Source of the DNA: Mixta tenebrionis
GTDB lineage: Bacteria > Pseudomonadota > Gammaproteobacteria > Enterobacterales > Enterobacteriaceae
NCBI RefSeq assembly: GCF_006517625.1
Contig: NZ_VHQI01000004.1
Location: forward strand, 18,771-82,770
Direction: 5' to 3'
DNA length: 64,000 nt
Below the pieces are notes generated by a model. That model was not told the origin of the DNA. It saw nothing but the letters and a program-made list of their open reading frames with translations, and made no database searches. Positions 17,299 to 24,886 of the stretch are shown here, one piece after another; positions within the stretch are counted from its first letter, which is position 1; each line of letters starts with the position of its first letter. The translations under genes were made by a program, and so were the position numbers.

Positions 17299-18756
17299 AT
17301 GAATAACCAACCCGCTGAAGGATTAAACACCGCCCAGGCGCTGGAACAGCTGGACGCGCTTTACTATCAGGCGGTCAACGCGCTACGCGACGCGATTAAG
17401 ACCTTTATCGAACAGGGGGAATTGCCCGATGTGCAGGCGCGCGCAGATGGCCTGTTTGTCTATCCTGAGCTGCGCATCAGCTGGGATGGCGTCTCGCCGC
17501 AGAAAAACCGCAGCCGGGCGTGGGGCCGTTTCAGCCATGCCGGCAGCTACGCTACTACCATTACGCGCCCGGAGCTGCTGCGCCACTATCTGCGCGAACA
17601 GCTGGCGGTAATTGAACGCGACTATGAGGTTACCATTACCGTTGGCCCATCACGCCAGGAAATTCCCTTTCCCTACGTTATTGATGGTTCCGATCTGGAG
17701 CTGGACCGCACCATGAGCAGCGCACTGGCGCAGCACTTTCCGACCACCGATCTGGCGAATATCGGCGATGAAACGGCAGACGGCATTTTTAATACCACCA
17801 GTATTTTTCCGCTGAGCCACTTCGACGCGCTGCGCACCGATTTTTCGCTGGCGCGTCTGCGTCACTATACCGGCACGCCGCCGGAACATTTCCAGCCGTT
17901 TATTCTGTTTACTAACTATACGCGCTACGTTGATGAGTTTGTGCGCTGGGCCTGCGAACAGATCGCCGATGAGAACAGCCCTTACACCGCGCTCTCCTGC
18001 GCCGGCGGCACGCTGCTCACCAGAGAGAGCGGCGATGCGCAGGCGGCGCTTTCCGATCTGGCGTGGAAAAAGCATCAGATGCCGGCCTGGCACCTTATCT
18101 CTCCCGACCGTCGCGGCATTACGCTGGTGAATATCGGCGTTGGCCCTTCCAATGCGAAAACCATCTGCGATCATCTGGCGGTGCTGCGTCCGCATGCCTG
18201 GTTGATGATCGGCCACTGCGGCGGCCTGCGTGAGAGCCAGCAGATTGGTGATTATGTGCTGGCGCACGCCTACCTGCGCGACGATCACGTACTGGATGCG
18301 GTGCTGCCGCCCGATATCCCGATTCCCAGCATCGCTGAAGTGCAGCGCGCGCTGTACGACGCTACCAAAGAAATCAGCGGCATGCCGGGCGAAGAGGTTA
18401 AACTGCGGCTGCGTACCGGTACGGTAGTCACTACTGACGATCGCAACTGGGAGCTACGCTACTCCGCTTCAGCGCTGCGTTTTAATCTCAGCCGCGCGGT
18501 GGCGGTGGATATGGAAAGCGCCACCATCGCCGCTCAGGGCTACCGCTTCCGCGTGCCTTACGGCACGATGCTCTGCGTCTCCGATAAGCCGCTGCATGGC
18601 GAAATCAAGCTGCCAGGCCAGGCCAATCGCTTTTACGAGGGCGCAATTTCCGAACATCTGCAAATCGGCATTCGCGCGGTGGAGCTGTTGCGTGCCGAGG
18701 GCGATAAATTACATTCACGCAAGCTGCGCACCTTTAACGAACCGCCCTTTCGTTAA
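17299..18756 (+). CDS. amn: AMP nucleosidase
   Basis: Hydrolyses AMP to adenine and ribose 5-phosphate in the cytoplasm. At 485 aa it is nearly the length of E. coli Amn (484) and is highly similar along its whole course: FGR/WGRFSHAGSY, YTRYVDEFVRW, ALSCAGG and the C-terminal phosphorylase-fold core VNIGVGPSNAKTICDHLAVLRP with VAVDMESATIAAQGYRF. Start: of the adjacent ATGs at 17296 and 17299, the second has proper spacing from GAGGGG and matches E. coli MNNK. In E. coli amn also lies beside tRNA-Asn genes and nac-cbl, so it anchors the backbone synteny. Confidence 0.97.
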   Translation: MNNQPAEGLNTAQALEQLDALYYQAVNALRDAIKTFIEQGELPDVQARADGLFVYPELRISWDGVSPQKNRSRAWGRFSHAGSYATTITRPELLRHYLREQLAVIERDYEVTITVGPSRQEIPFPYVIDGSDLELDRTMSSALAQHFPTTDLANIGDETADGIFNTTSIFPLSHFDALRTDFSLARLRHYTGTPPEHFQPFILFTNYTRYVDEFVRWACEQIADENSPYTALSCAGGTLLTRESGDAQAALSDLAWKKHQMPAWHLISPDRRGITLVNIGVGPSNAKTICDHLAVLRPHAWLMIGHCGGLRESQQIGDYVLAHAYLRDDHVLDAVLPPDIPIPSIAEVQRALYDATKEISGMPGEEVKLRLRTGTVVTTDDRNWELRYSASALRFNLSRAVAVDMESATIAAQGYRFRVPYGTMLCVSDKPLHGEIKLPGQANRFYEGAISEHLQIGIRAVELLRAEGDKLHSRKLRTFNEPPFR

Positions 18757-18762
18757 ACCACT

Positions 18763-18788
18763 AAAAAGGCGCCCGCGGGCGCCTTTTT
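18763..18788 (+). terminator. Rho-independent terminator of amn
   Basis: A GC-rich perfect inverted repeat (AAAAAGGCGCC / GGCGCCTTTTT around CGCG) ends in five Ts and lies 6 bp after the amn stop. The flanking A and T tracts make it usable in both directions. Confidence 0.9.
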
Positions 18789-18881
18789 ACTTGCTACCGT
18801 GCAGCGATGGAAACGTCGCCGCATTCCTCGTCCGCGCTGGCGGGCAGCGACATTTTCATCGCACCGGTTCAGCCGGCAACA

Positions 18882-19211
18882 TCAGGCCAGCTTAATCATT
18901 ACCATACCAATCAGCAGCAACAGCAGCCCTGCCCAGCCGCGCGGGCGCAGCCGCTGACCAAACAGCGCCCAGCCCGCCGCCAGCGTGGCGATCACGCCAA
19001 AGCCGCCCCACAGCGCATAGGCCACCGCCAGATCGATGCCTTTCACCGCCTGCCCCAGCGCGCTGAACGCCCCCATGACCAGCAGCAGCGACAGCACGCC
19101 CGGCAGCTTTTTACGAAAGCCATCGGAATATTTCAGGAAAATATTAGCGGCTATCTCCAGCACTACCGCCAGAATTAAAAACGCGATATGCCATATATTA
19201 AGCGGCTGCAT
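18882..19211 (-). CDS. mdtI: Spermidine export protein MdtI (SMR family)
   Basis: One half of the MdtJI small-multidrug-resistance heterodimer that exports spermidine. It has 109 aa (E. coli 109) and four membrane helices. The helix-1 glutamate ([12 protein letters not shown]) and the SMR run [19 protein letters not shown] are conserved. It overlaps mdtJ by 14 bp, which fixes the pair as one translationally coupled operon. Confidence 0.93.
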   Translation of the reverse strand: MQPLNIWHIAFLILAVVLEIAANIFLKYSDGFRKKLPGVLSLLLVMGAFSALGQAVKGIDLAVAYALWGGFGVIATLAAGWALFGQRLRPRGWAGLLLLLIGMVMIKLA

Positions 19212-19566
19212 GCTGGCCTCCTTTTTTTACTGCTTTACGGCCGGCTTTTTCGGTGCCGCCGTTGAGCAGCACGATGCCGGCAATCAGCACCAGCAGGCCG
19301 CCCGCCTTCATCAGCGGCAGCGGCTCAGCGAACCAGGCAACGCTAAATAGCGTAATCAGCAGTATGCCGACGCCCTCCCACAGCGCATAGGCCACGCCGA
19401 GCGCGATACGCTTTACCGCCAGCGACAGCGCTATATAGGAAAGCGTAACCATTAAATACATGACCAGATGACCCAGCTGCCCGCCGTTCATGCTGGCATA
19501 CTTCATCGACAGCGTACCCGTAACTTCCGCAATAATAGAAAACATTAAAAACAACCAATATTTCAT
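19198..19566 (-). CDS. mdtJ: Spermidine export protein MdtJ (SMR family)
   Basis: The partner subunit of MdtI, 122 aa (E. coli 121), with four helices. [13 protein letters not shown] carries the helix-1 glutamate and [21 protein letters not shown] the second signature. The C-terminal tail is basic. GAGGGAAT precedes the ATG. First gene of the leftward mdtJ-mdtI operon. Confidence 0.93.
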   Translation of the reverse strand: MKYWLFLMFSIIAEVTGTLSMKYASMNGGQLGHLVMYLMVTLSYIALSLAVKRIALGVAYALWEGVGILLITLFSVAWFAEPLPLMKAGGLLVLIAGIVLLNGGTEKAGRKAVKKGGQHAAA

Positions 19567-20026
19567 CTTTATTCCCTCAAGACGTCATAATTGCAAACAA
19601 TAGCCCGCCACATGCTGCGTTATTGGGATTCAGCATTGTGGAAAGCGAAAAAAGAAGAATGGCAAGGTCAGCCTGTGCTGAGCGGCGCGGTATGCAACAG
19701 GTTATGTCGTGGCAAAACCGGGCGCGCAGCGGCTAACGAAAGCTAAAGGAAGCTACAGCTCGCTGCACCAGTGAGTTTCGTAGATAGCGATCGGTGCAAC
19801 CAGAACGATACCGGAGAAGTTAGGGGAGAATGGCTTACTACCTGTCAGCATAATTTGTCACTGTGTCAGTAAGAAAAATGACCTGTCTGAGTGCCTCATT
19901 AAATGGAAAAATAGCGCTGTATGGCACAAATATAGCACGAAAAGGTTATTTAAGGGAAATCTCCTGCCAGCATCGTTGAATTTTCTGATTTGAGTCAATT
20001 TACCAGCTGCGCTGAGGCCTTCTGAC
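19567..20026. other. Intergenic region upstream of mdtJ, no gene seen
   Basis: No convincing ORF on either strand in about 460 bp. It must carry the mdtJI promoter. Composition changes from GC-rich at left to AT-rich at right. Confidence 0.4.
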
Positions 20027-20080
20027 GCCAGGCTTGCCAGGGGATACCAGGCGTGCCCAACCGCACGCCCCTGGCCTGGC
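20027..20080. repeat. REP-like nested hairpin
   Basis: GCCAGG-CTTG-CCAGGGG pairs with CCCCTGGCCTGGC (13 bp with one 4-nt bulge). Inside the loop lies a second perfect hairpin, GGCGTGC / GCACGCC (20050-20069). It resembles an extragenic palindrome or strong terminator. It sits 12 bp before the 116-bp repeat array. Confidence 0.6.
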
Positions 20081-20091
20081 GCCGCGTGATT

Positions 20092-20555
20092 TTTTCGAGC
20101 AATTTTTAACCGACGGTCGGCGCTTATTATGAATTTATTTAACCTTCTGCCGTTATTAAAAGTTTATCCTATCGAAACGATTGATTAATTTTAAAAATTA
20201 AAAATTATTTTCGAGCAATTTTTAACCGACGGTCGGCGCTTATTATGAATTTATTTAACCTTCTGCCGTTATTAAAAGTTTATCCTATCGAAACGATTGA
20301 TTAATTTTAAAAATTAAAAATTATTTTCGAGCAATTTTTAACCGACGGTCGGCGCTTATTATGAATTTATTTAACCTTCTGCCGTTATTAAAAGTTTATC
20401 CTATCGAAACGATTGATTAATTTTAAAAATTAAAAATTATTTTCGAGCAATTTTTAACCGACGGTCGGCGCTTATTATGAATTTATTTAACCTTCTGCCG
20501 TTATTAAAAGTTTATCCTATCGAAACGATTGATTAATTTTAAAAATTAAAAATTA
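20092..20555. repeat. Four perfect 116-bp tandem repeats
   Basis: Copies begin at 20092, 20208, 20324 and 20440 (CGAGC landmarks at 20096, 20212, 20328, 20444). I compared them base by base and found them identical. Each unit contains the palindrome CCGACGGTCGG, an AT dyad (TTAATTTT A AAAATTAA) and a 19-codon reading frame. There are no spacers, so it is not CRISPR. Perfect identity implies recent amplification or active homogenisation. The array ends 232 bp before the autotransporter start and may tune its expression (inference). Confidence 0.95.
20129..20188 (+). CDS. Possible 19-aa peptide, one of four identical copies
   Basis: Each 116-bp unit holds ATG...TAA coding MNLFNLLPLLKVYPIETID (copies at 20129-20188, 20245-20304, 20361-20420, 20477-20536). 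The N-terminal half is hydrophobic, loosely like type I toxin peptides that also occur in tandem (Ibs, Ldr). No strong ribosome site precedes it (only GGTCGG), and I recognise no family. It may be a chance ORF in a repeated DNA element. Confidence 0.2.
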   Translation: MNLFNLLPLLKVYPIETID

Positions 20556-20597
20556 GTTACTAAATAATTGTCAAACAATTAATTTCAGTTTAAATTA

Positions 20598-20613
20598 TGT
20601 GATGCAGATCAAT
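20598..20613 (+). promoter_or_regulatory. Candidate CRP site upstream of the autotransporter
   Basis: TGTGATGCAGATCAAT matches the CRP consensus TGTGA-N6-TCACA well in the left half and partly in the right. It lies between the 116-bp repeats and the autotransporter start. Confidence 0.45.
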
Positions 20614-20787
20614 AAAATCCTCTTAAAGATCGTTGTTGACGATCGATAGATAAATATCAATAGCCAATAACAATACGTTTCTACATTTTTGTCACATTAC
20701 CCTTTTTGACTAAAAGTTAATTTCCGGTTACTTTTTCCTGGTTATTTCCTGAGAAGAAATAACTTATTGCTAAATAACAGGAAGTTA

Positions 20788-23406
20788 ATGATAAAAAGGG
20801 ATTGTTTGATTATGACTACCGCCCCCATTGCGTTCAGACTTAACTCGTTAGCCAGGCTCACCGCGTTAGCCTTAGGTACCGCCTTGTTTATTCCCCAGGC
20901 GGCGTTGTCAATTACTATAGTTCAAATTGATGAACTGAATTACGACTTATCCAGCCCGGATTTAAGCAAATGGAAGGATATCGTTAGCCTGAAAGAGGAA
21001 GAAGATGTTAGCAATCCTTTACTGGGCAATAAGGATTATAATGTAACGCTGGTCGATACTATTAATAACCTGAGCGTTGCGGTTAACGGCAATACCGTCA
21101 GGCTTAATTCAGAAAATACGCTAACCATTAATGATAACGGAAAAGCGCTCAACGCGCCTGCCACTCTGGCCGTTACCCGCTGGGATGCGCCTGGAACGCT
21201 GGAAATTTTAAACGACCTGACCATAATTAGCTCGCGCAAAAATCCCGACTACAACAACAGCGGCATTGCTATTTTTGAATATAACAATCTGACGTTAAAT
21301 GGACAGCTGACGTTGCACAACACCTTTGAAAGCAATGGCATCAGCAACCAGTATGGTTTTATGGCGGCAGGGCGAGATATCGCTATTCAACGCCATGTTA
21401 CGCCGGGTGTGGCTGGCACAACGAGCTTTTCGGGTATTGATAATCGGGGTAAAGCCGGTGGGGGCAGTGGTAATATTGATATTGCCGGGGCGCTGAATAT
21501 TAGCTCATCGCTGGCAGCGAATATAGATAACGCTCACGCTGATAACTTTGTTGGTATCAGTAATAAGGACGGGATAATTAAAATTCATGGAAACTATTCT
21601 GTTTCGAGCACTAATCAGCGCGGCAATGATAATTATTGCGGCCTGTGCAATACGGGAACAATAGAGCTGGCGGGTATGCACTCTGCCGCTTCGTACTGGA
21701 GAAACAGTAACGATACCAGAGGCTCTGTGTACCATATCTATAACACCGGCAAGGTAAATATCAATGGCGCGGTAGTGCTGGAAAACAACAATCAGGCTGC
21801 AGGTAACGATGCTGACAATTTTGACCGCGTCTATGCCATTTATTCCAGTGGCGAAACGATCATTAACGCATCCAGTCTGGCTATAACCGGTAAAATGGTT
21901 GCCGACGGCGGCACAATAGATATCGCCAACCATCCGGCATATAGCGCGTCCCTGACCGGCATCACCGATACGCTAAATGGCGGCGTGATAAACCTGCGTT
22001 TATCAGGCGCGGCCAGCAGGTGGAATATGAGCGGCGACAGTCATATCAGCAACCTTAGTCTGAACGGCGCTACCCTTTCGCTCGGCGGCGGTCAGCAGCA
22101 ACGTTTTCAAACGCTAACGGTTGAAGGGAACTATCGCGGCGATGATGCACTGATCGAGATGAATACCCGGCTGGGCGATGACGGCTCGCCTGCAGATAAG
22201 CTGCTGATAAAAGGCGATGCCGCCGGTAAAACCTATGTCCGTATCAATAACGTTAACGGCGCCGGCGCGCTGACGCAAAACGGCATTGAGCTGATCCGCG
22301 TCGAAGGCGTCTCCTCCGCCGAATTTAAACAGCAGGGGCGCGTAACCGCCGGCCTTTATGAATACTTTTTACGTCAGAAGGAAAATAGCTGGTATTTAAC
22401 CAGCCAGCATCAGCCTTTCACGCAGGAAGCGGCGCCAGAGCCGGGCGTAACGCCGCAGCCGACTCCGGCACCAACGAGGGTGTATCATCCTGAGAGCGGC
22501 AGCTATATTGCCAACCGGGCGGCGATGAATAGCATGTTTTCGCTACGCTATGCCGACCGCGCCGCTCAGCAGAGGCACATCAACCCAGCCACGGGCGAGG
22601 ATAGCTATTCGGCGCTGTGGCTGCGTCAGACCAGAAGCCACAGCAAAGGACGGGACGGCAGCGGACAGCTCTCCACGCGCGGCAATACCTATACGGCCCA
22701 GCTTGGCAGCGATCTGCTGACTCTGCGCGGCGCAGGCCAGCATGCGCTGACGCTCGGCGCTTTCGCCGGCTATGGCAACCATAAAAATAGCAGCCGTTCA
22801 GCGCTGAGCGGCTACGGCGCCCGCGGACAAATTAACGGTTACAGTCTCGGCCTGTATGCCGGCTGGACAAGCGATGCGGATGCCAGAAACGGGGCATATG
22901 TTGATACGTGGCTACAGCACGGCTGGTTTACTGACTCGGTAAAAGGCGACGATTTAGACAATGAAAAATATAAGGCTAAAGGCTTTCTCGCCTCGCTGGA
23001 AGGCGGTTATCACTTCAACGCCGGCGCGGTAACGCTGACCCCTAACGCCCAGCTGATCTATCAGGGCCTCCGCGCCGACGCCTTTACCAATGCCCAAGGG
23101 AGCGTTATTCAACAGCAGGGGAACGCCATCCTGACCTCGCATCTGGGCGCGCGCCTCGCCGTTGCCGGTCAATATTTGTCACCCTATATGCAGGCCGACT
23201 GGATCCATAATACGGAAGATTTTGCCGTGCAGATGGACGGCAACAAAAACTGGCTGCAGGGAGGAAGAGACCTGGCGGAAATGAAGGTGGGCGGAGAAAT
23301 CCGGCTGAGTCGGAAACTTGCCGGCAAGCTGGATATCGCCCGTATCCTCGGTACGCACGGCTACAGGCAGACTTCAGGTATGTTTAATCTTAGCTATCTG
23401 TTTTAG
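20788..23406 (+). CDS. Autotransporter (type Va) with beta-helix passenger and C-terminal barrel
   Basis: An outer-membrane autotransporter of 872 aa. A long signal sequence ends near PQAALS. The passenger (about residues 45-570) is rich in Asn, Gly and short beta repeats (IDNRG, ISNKDG, LTING-like), as in AIDA/pertactin beta-helices. A Pro-rich linker (EPGVTPQPTPAPT) leads to the barrel domain (about 270 residues, starting near NSMFSLRYADRAA) that ends in the aromatic FNLSYLF expected for BAM recognition. Start: the ATG at 20788 has AGGAAG 3 nt upstream; a further ATG at 20812 is possible. The passenger function (adhesin or other) is not evident. Stands alone with its own terminator and a repeat array upstream. 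Confidence 0.88.
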   Translation: MIKRDCLIMTTAPIAFRLNSLARLTALALGTALFIPQAALSITIVQIDELNYDLSSPDLSKWKDIVSLKEEEDVSNPLLGNKDYNVTLVDTINNLSVAVNGNTVRLNSENTLTINDNGKALNAPATLAVTRWDAPGTLEILNDLTIISSRKNPDYNNSGIAIFEYNNLTLNGQLTLHNTFESNGISNQYGFMAAGRDIAIQRHVTPGVAGTTSFSGIDNRGKAGGGSGNIDIAGALNISSSLAANIDNAHADNFVGISNKDGIIKIHGNYSVSSTNQRGNDNYCGLCNTGTIELAGMHSAASYWRNSNDTRGSVYHIYNTGKVNINGAVVLENNNQAAGNDADNFDRVYAIYSSGETIINASSLAITGKMVADGGTIDIANHPAYSASLTGITDTLNGGVINLRLSGAASRWNMSGDSHISNLSLNGATLSLGGGQQQRFQTLTVEGNYRGDDALIEMNTRLGDDGSPADKLLIKGDAAGKTYVRINNVNGAGALTQNGIELIRVEGVSSAEFKQQGRVTAGLYEYFLRQKENSWYLTSQHQPFTQEAAPEPGVTPQPTPAPTRVYHPESGSYIANRAAMNSMFSLRYADRAAQQRHINPATGEDSYSALWLRQTRSHSKGRDGSGQLSTRGNTYTAQLGSDLLTLRGAGQHALTLGAFAGYGNHKNSSRSALSGYGARGQINGYSLGLYAGWTSDADARNGAYVDTWLQHGWFTDSVKGDDLDNEKYKAKGFLASLEGGYHFNAGAVTLTPNAQLIYQGLRADAFTNAQGSVIQQQGNAILTSHLGARLAVAGQYLSPYMQADWIHNTEDFAVQMDGNKNWLQGGRDLAEMKVGGEIRLSRKLAGKLDIARILGTHGYRQTSGMFNLSYLF

Positions 23407-23424
23407 CGCCTGCGGCAAAAGCCC

Positions 23425-23460
23425 GGTTGGTCCTCTGTAGCGGGGCCAACCTTTTCTTTT
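23425..23460 (+). terminator. Terminator of the autotransporter gene
   Basis: A 9-bp stem (GGTTGGTCC / GGGGCCAACC, one G-T pair) is followed by TTTTCTTTTT, 19 bp after the stop codon. Confidence 0.85.
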
Positions 23461-23561
23461 TAGTCTCCCCTCTCCTTATCTGAACGCAAGCTAATATATC
23501 CAGCCCGGCTGGCGTGGTTGCCCCGCTCAGCGTCAGTTCGGCGCCGGCAACCCTACGGCAA

Positions 23562-24116
23562 TCAACAAACGGCAATCTGGGCGGTACGCGGCAGCACCAT
23601 CAGCATTTCGCCACAGGTAAGCATTAAATTAATCCCCTGCCCGTTCATCGGCCATTCACGTAAAAAATCGAGCGTTCGCGGCGGCAGCTGCGGCGCAATA
23701 GCACGACGCTCCTGAATACCGGGGCCGCGCAGACGCAGGGTCAGGCCGCCGTTCAGCGCCGGTACTTCGAGAATAACCGTCGCGCCGGGCGCGCAAATAG
23801 TCGCCAGATCGGGATCGCTGTCGCTATGCAGCAGCGCCAGCGCGGCAGGCAGCTTATCGGTTAGCGGCGCAGCGTTAGCCTGCAACAGGCTGGCGCGCAG
23901 CGCGGGCGTATTCAGCGATTCATCCAGCCACAATGAGGCCTCTGCTTCGTTCAGGGTAGAAAGCAGCGCGCTGGCCGCCGGTGACAGCCCTTCCCAGGCT
24001 TCAGCGCCCGGCAGCGTCACCGCAACGCCCGGCTCACTCATCGCTTTTAAAATTCGACGCAGCACCGGCTGCGTTGCCACTACGGGACGGTTAAGACTCA
24101 CCAGTAAACTCATCAT
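23562..24116 (-). CDS. phnH: Phosphonate C-P lyase subunit PhnH, orphan
   Basis: 184 aa, full length against E. coli PhnH (194). Conserved runs include FRR/LRRILKAMSEPGVAVTL, GATVILEVPALNGGLTLRLRGPGI and LMLTCGEMLMVLPRT. In the working enzyme PhnH sits in the PhnGHIJ(K) core that cleaves methylphosphonate. Here none of phnG, phnI-phnP or phnCDE is adjacent, so this copy cannot form that core from neighbouring genes. It overlaps the phnF relic by 4 bp (ATGA). It is probably a remnant of a lost phn operon, though the reading frame is still open. Confidence 0.88.
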   Translation of the reverse strand: MMSLLVSLNRPVVATQPVLRRILKAMSEPGVAVTLPGAEAWEGLSPAASALLSTLNEAEASLWLDESLNTPALRASLLQANAAPLTDKLPAALALLHSDSDPDLATICAPGATVILEVPALNGGLTLRLRGPGIQERRAIAPQLPPRTLDFLREWPMNGQGINLMLTCGEMLMVLPRTAQIAVC

Positions 24117-24646
24117 TCTTCTCCATTATTCTTCGCTTGATGCTCAAGCATTAATTCTGTCATCTCGCCACGCGTCAGCCTGGCGGCATATTCAGCCAGC
24201 TGCCCGTCTGCGCCTCGGCGCAGCGTACGGATGCAGGGCAGCGGCGCCTGAAGCGGTACGGCCGACAGCCGAGACGCTTGCGCCTGTACGCAATGCGTAC
24301 TGATGCGGGTTTGCGCCAGACTAAGCGGCTGTTGGCGCTGTTGTAAAAAATCGTGCAGCGATCCGCTGCGGTAGTGCTGAAGCTGTGACCACCCGGCAAG
24401 CTGAGGCAGAAAATGAGGGGTTATACAGACCGGAACATCTTCCTGCCGAAGCAGCGTGCGCGGATGGATGACCTGTTCGCCTTCCCGGCAGGCCAGTGCG
24501 GCCACCGCTTCCTGGCTGGCCGGACGCAGCGCCGCCAGCAGAGGTTCGCAGGCGGCATCGCTACCCTGCTTCAGCAAACTTTGGCTAAAGCAGGTTGAGG
24601 TATAGTGAGAATAGCTGACAGAATTCATTTGTACCAGTAACGCCAC
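24113..24646 (-). pseudogene. phnF: PhnF regulator missing its DNA-binding domain
   Basis: The reading aligns with residues ~75-241 of E. coli PhnF (GntR/HutC family): FSQSLLKQGSDAACEPLLAALRPAS, SLHDFLQQRQQPLSLAQTRIS and the end LTRGEMTELMLEH. This is the ligand-sensing UTRA domain. The N-terminal winged helix of about 70 residues is absent: a stop lies in frame just upstream, and only scraps of similarity remain in other frames. Without it the protein should not bind DNA. In E. coli phnG separates phnF and phnH; here it has been removed. Best read as a decayed gene. Confidence 0.8.
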
Positions 24647-24886
24647 GCAGAGACCGCTCTGAATGTCACTCTGCCGTTACAGGATGACAGCGCGGTGACG
24701 CCCCGGTGGCAGCTGGATGACGCGACAGCAAAAGCGGCAGACAAATCAGAAAAACTCATCAATCGAGGCGATAATTATTTTGTCGCTCCTTACGCGGTTA
24801 TTTGCCGCCACGCCTTTACCTGCAGGCGCAAATTATTATTTATCTGTCACAATTAGGGCATCAGCATCGCTAAATCGGGTGAATGA
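24647..24886. other. Degenerated 5' part of phnF and promoter of the diguanylate cyclase gene
   Basis: The left half would have coded the PhnF helix-turn-helix on the minus strand but is broken by stops and frame changes. The AT-rich right half must hold the promoter of the GGDEF-EAL gene. No intact ORF seen. Confidence 0.4.

Noticed and set aside
20092..20555. CRISPR array
   Set aside because: The units are identical head-to-tail copies of 116 bp with no variable spacers, and no cas genes are present.
23390..23575. 61-aa minus-strand ORF after phnH, possible phnI remnant
   Set aside because: The translation does not resemble PhnI or other Phn proteins, and it overlaps the autotransporter terminator.
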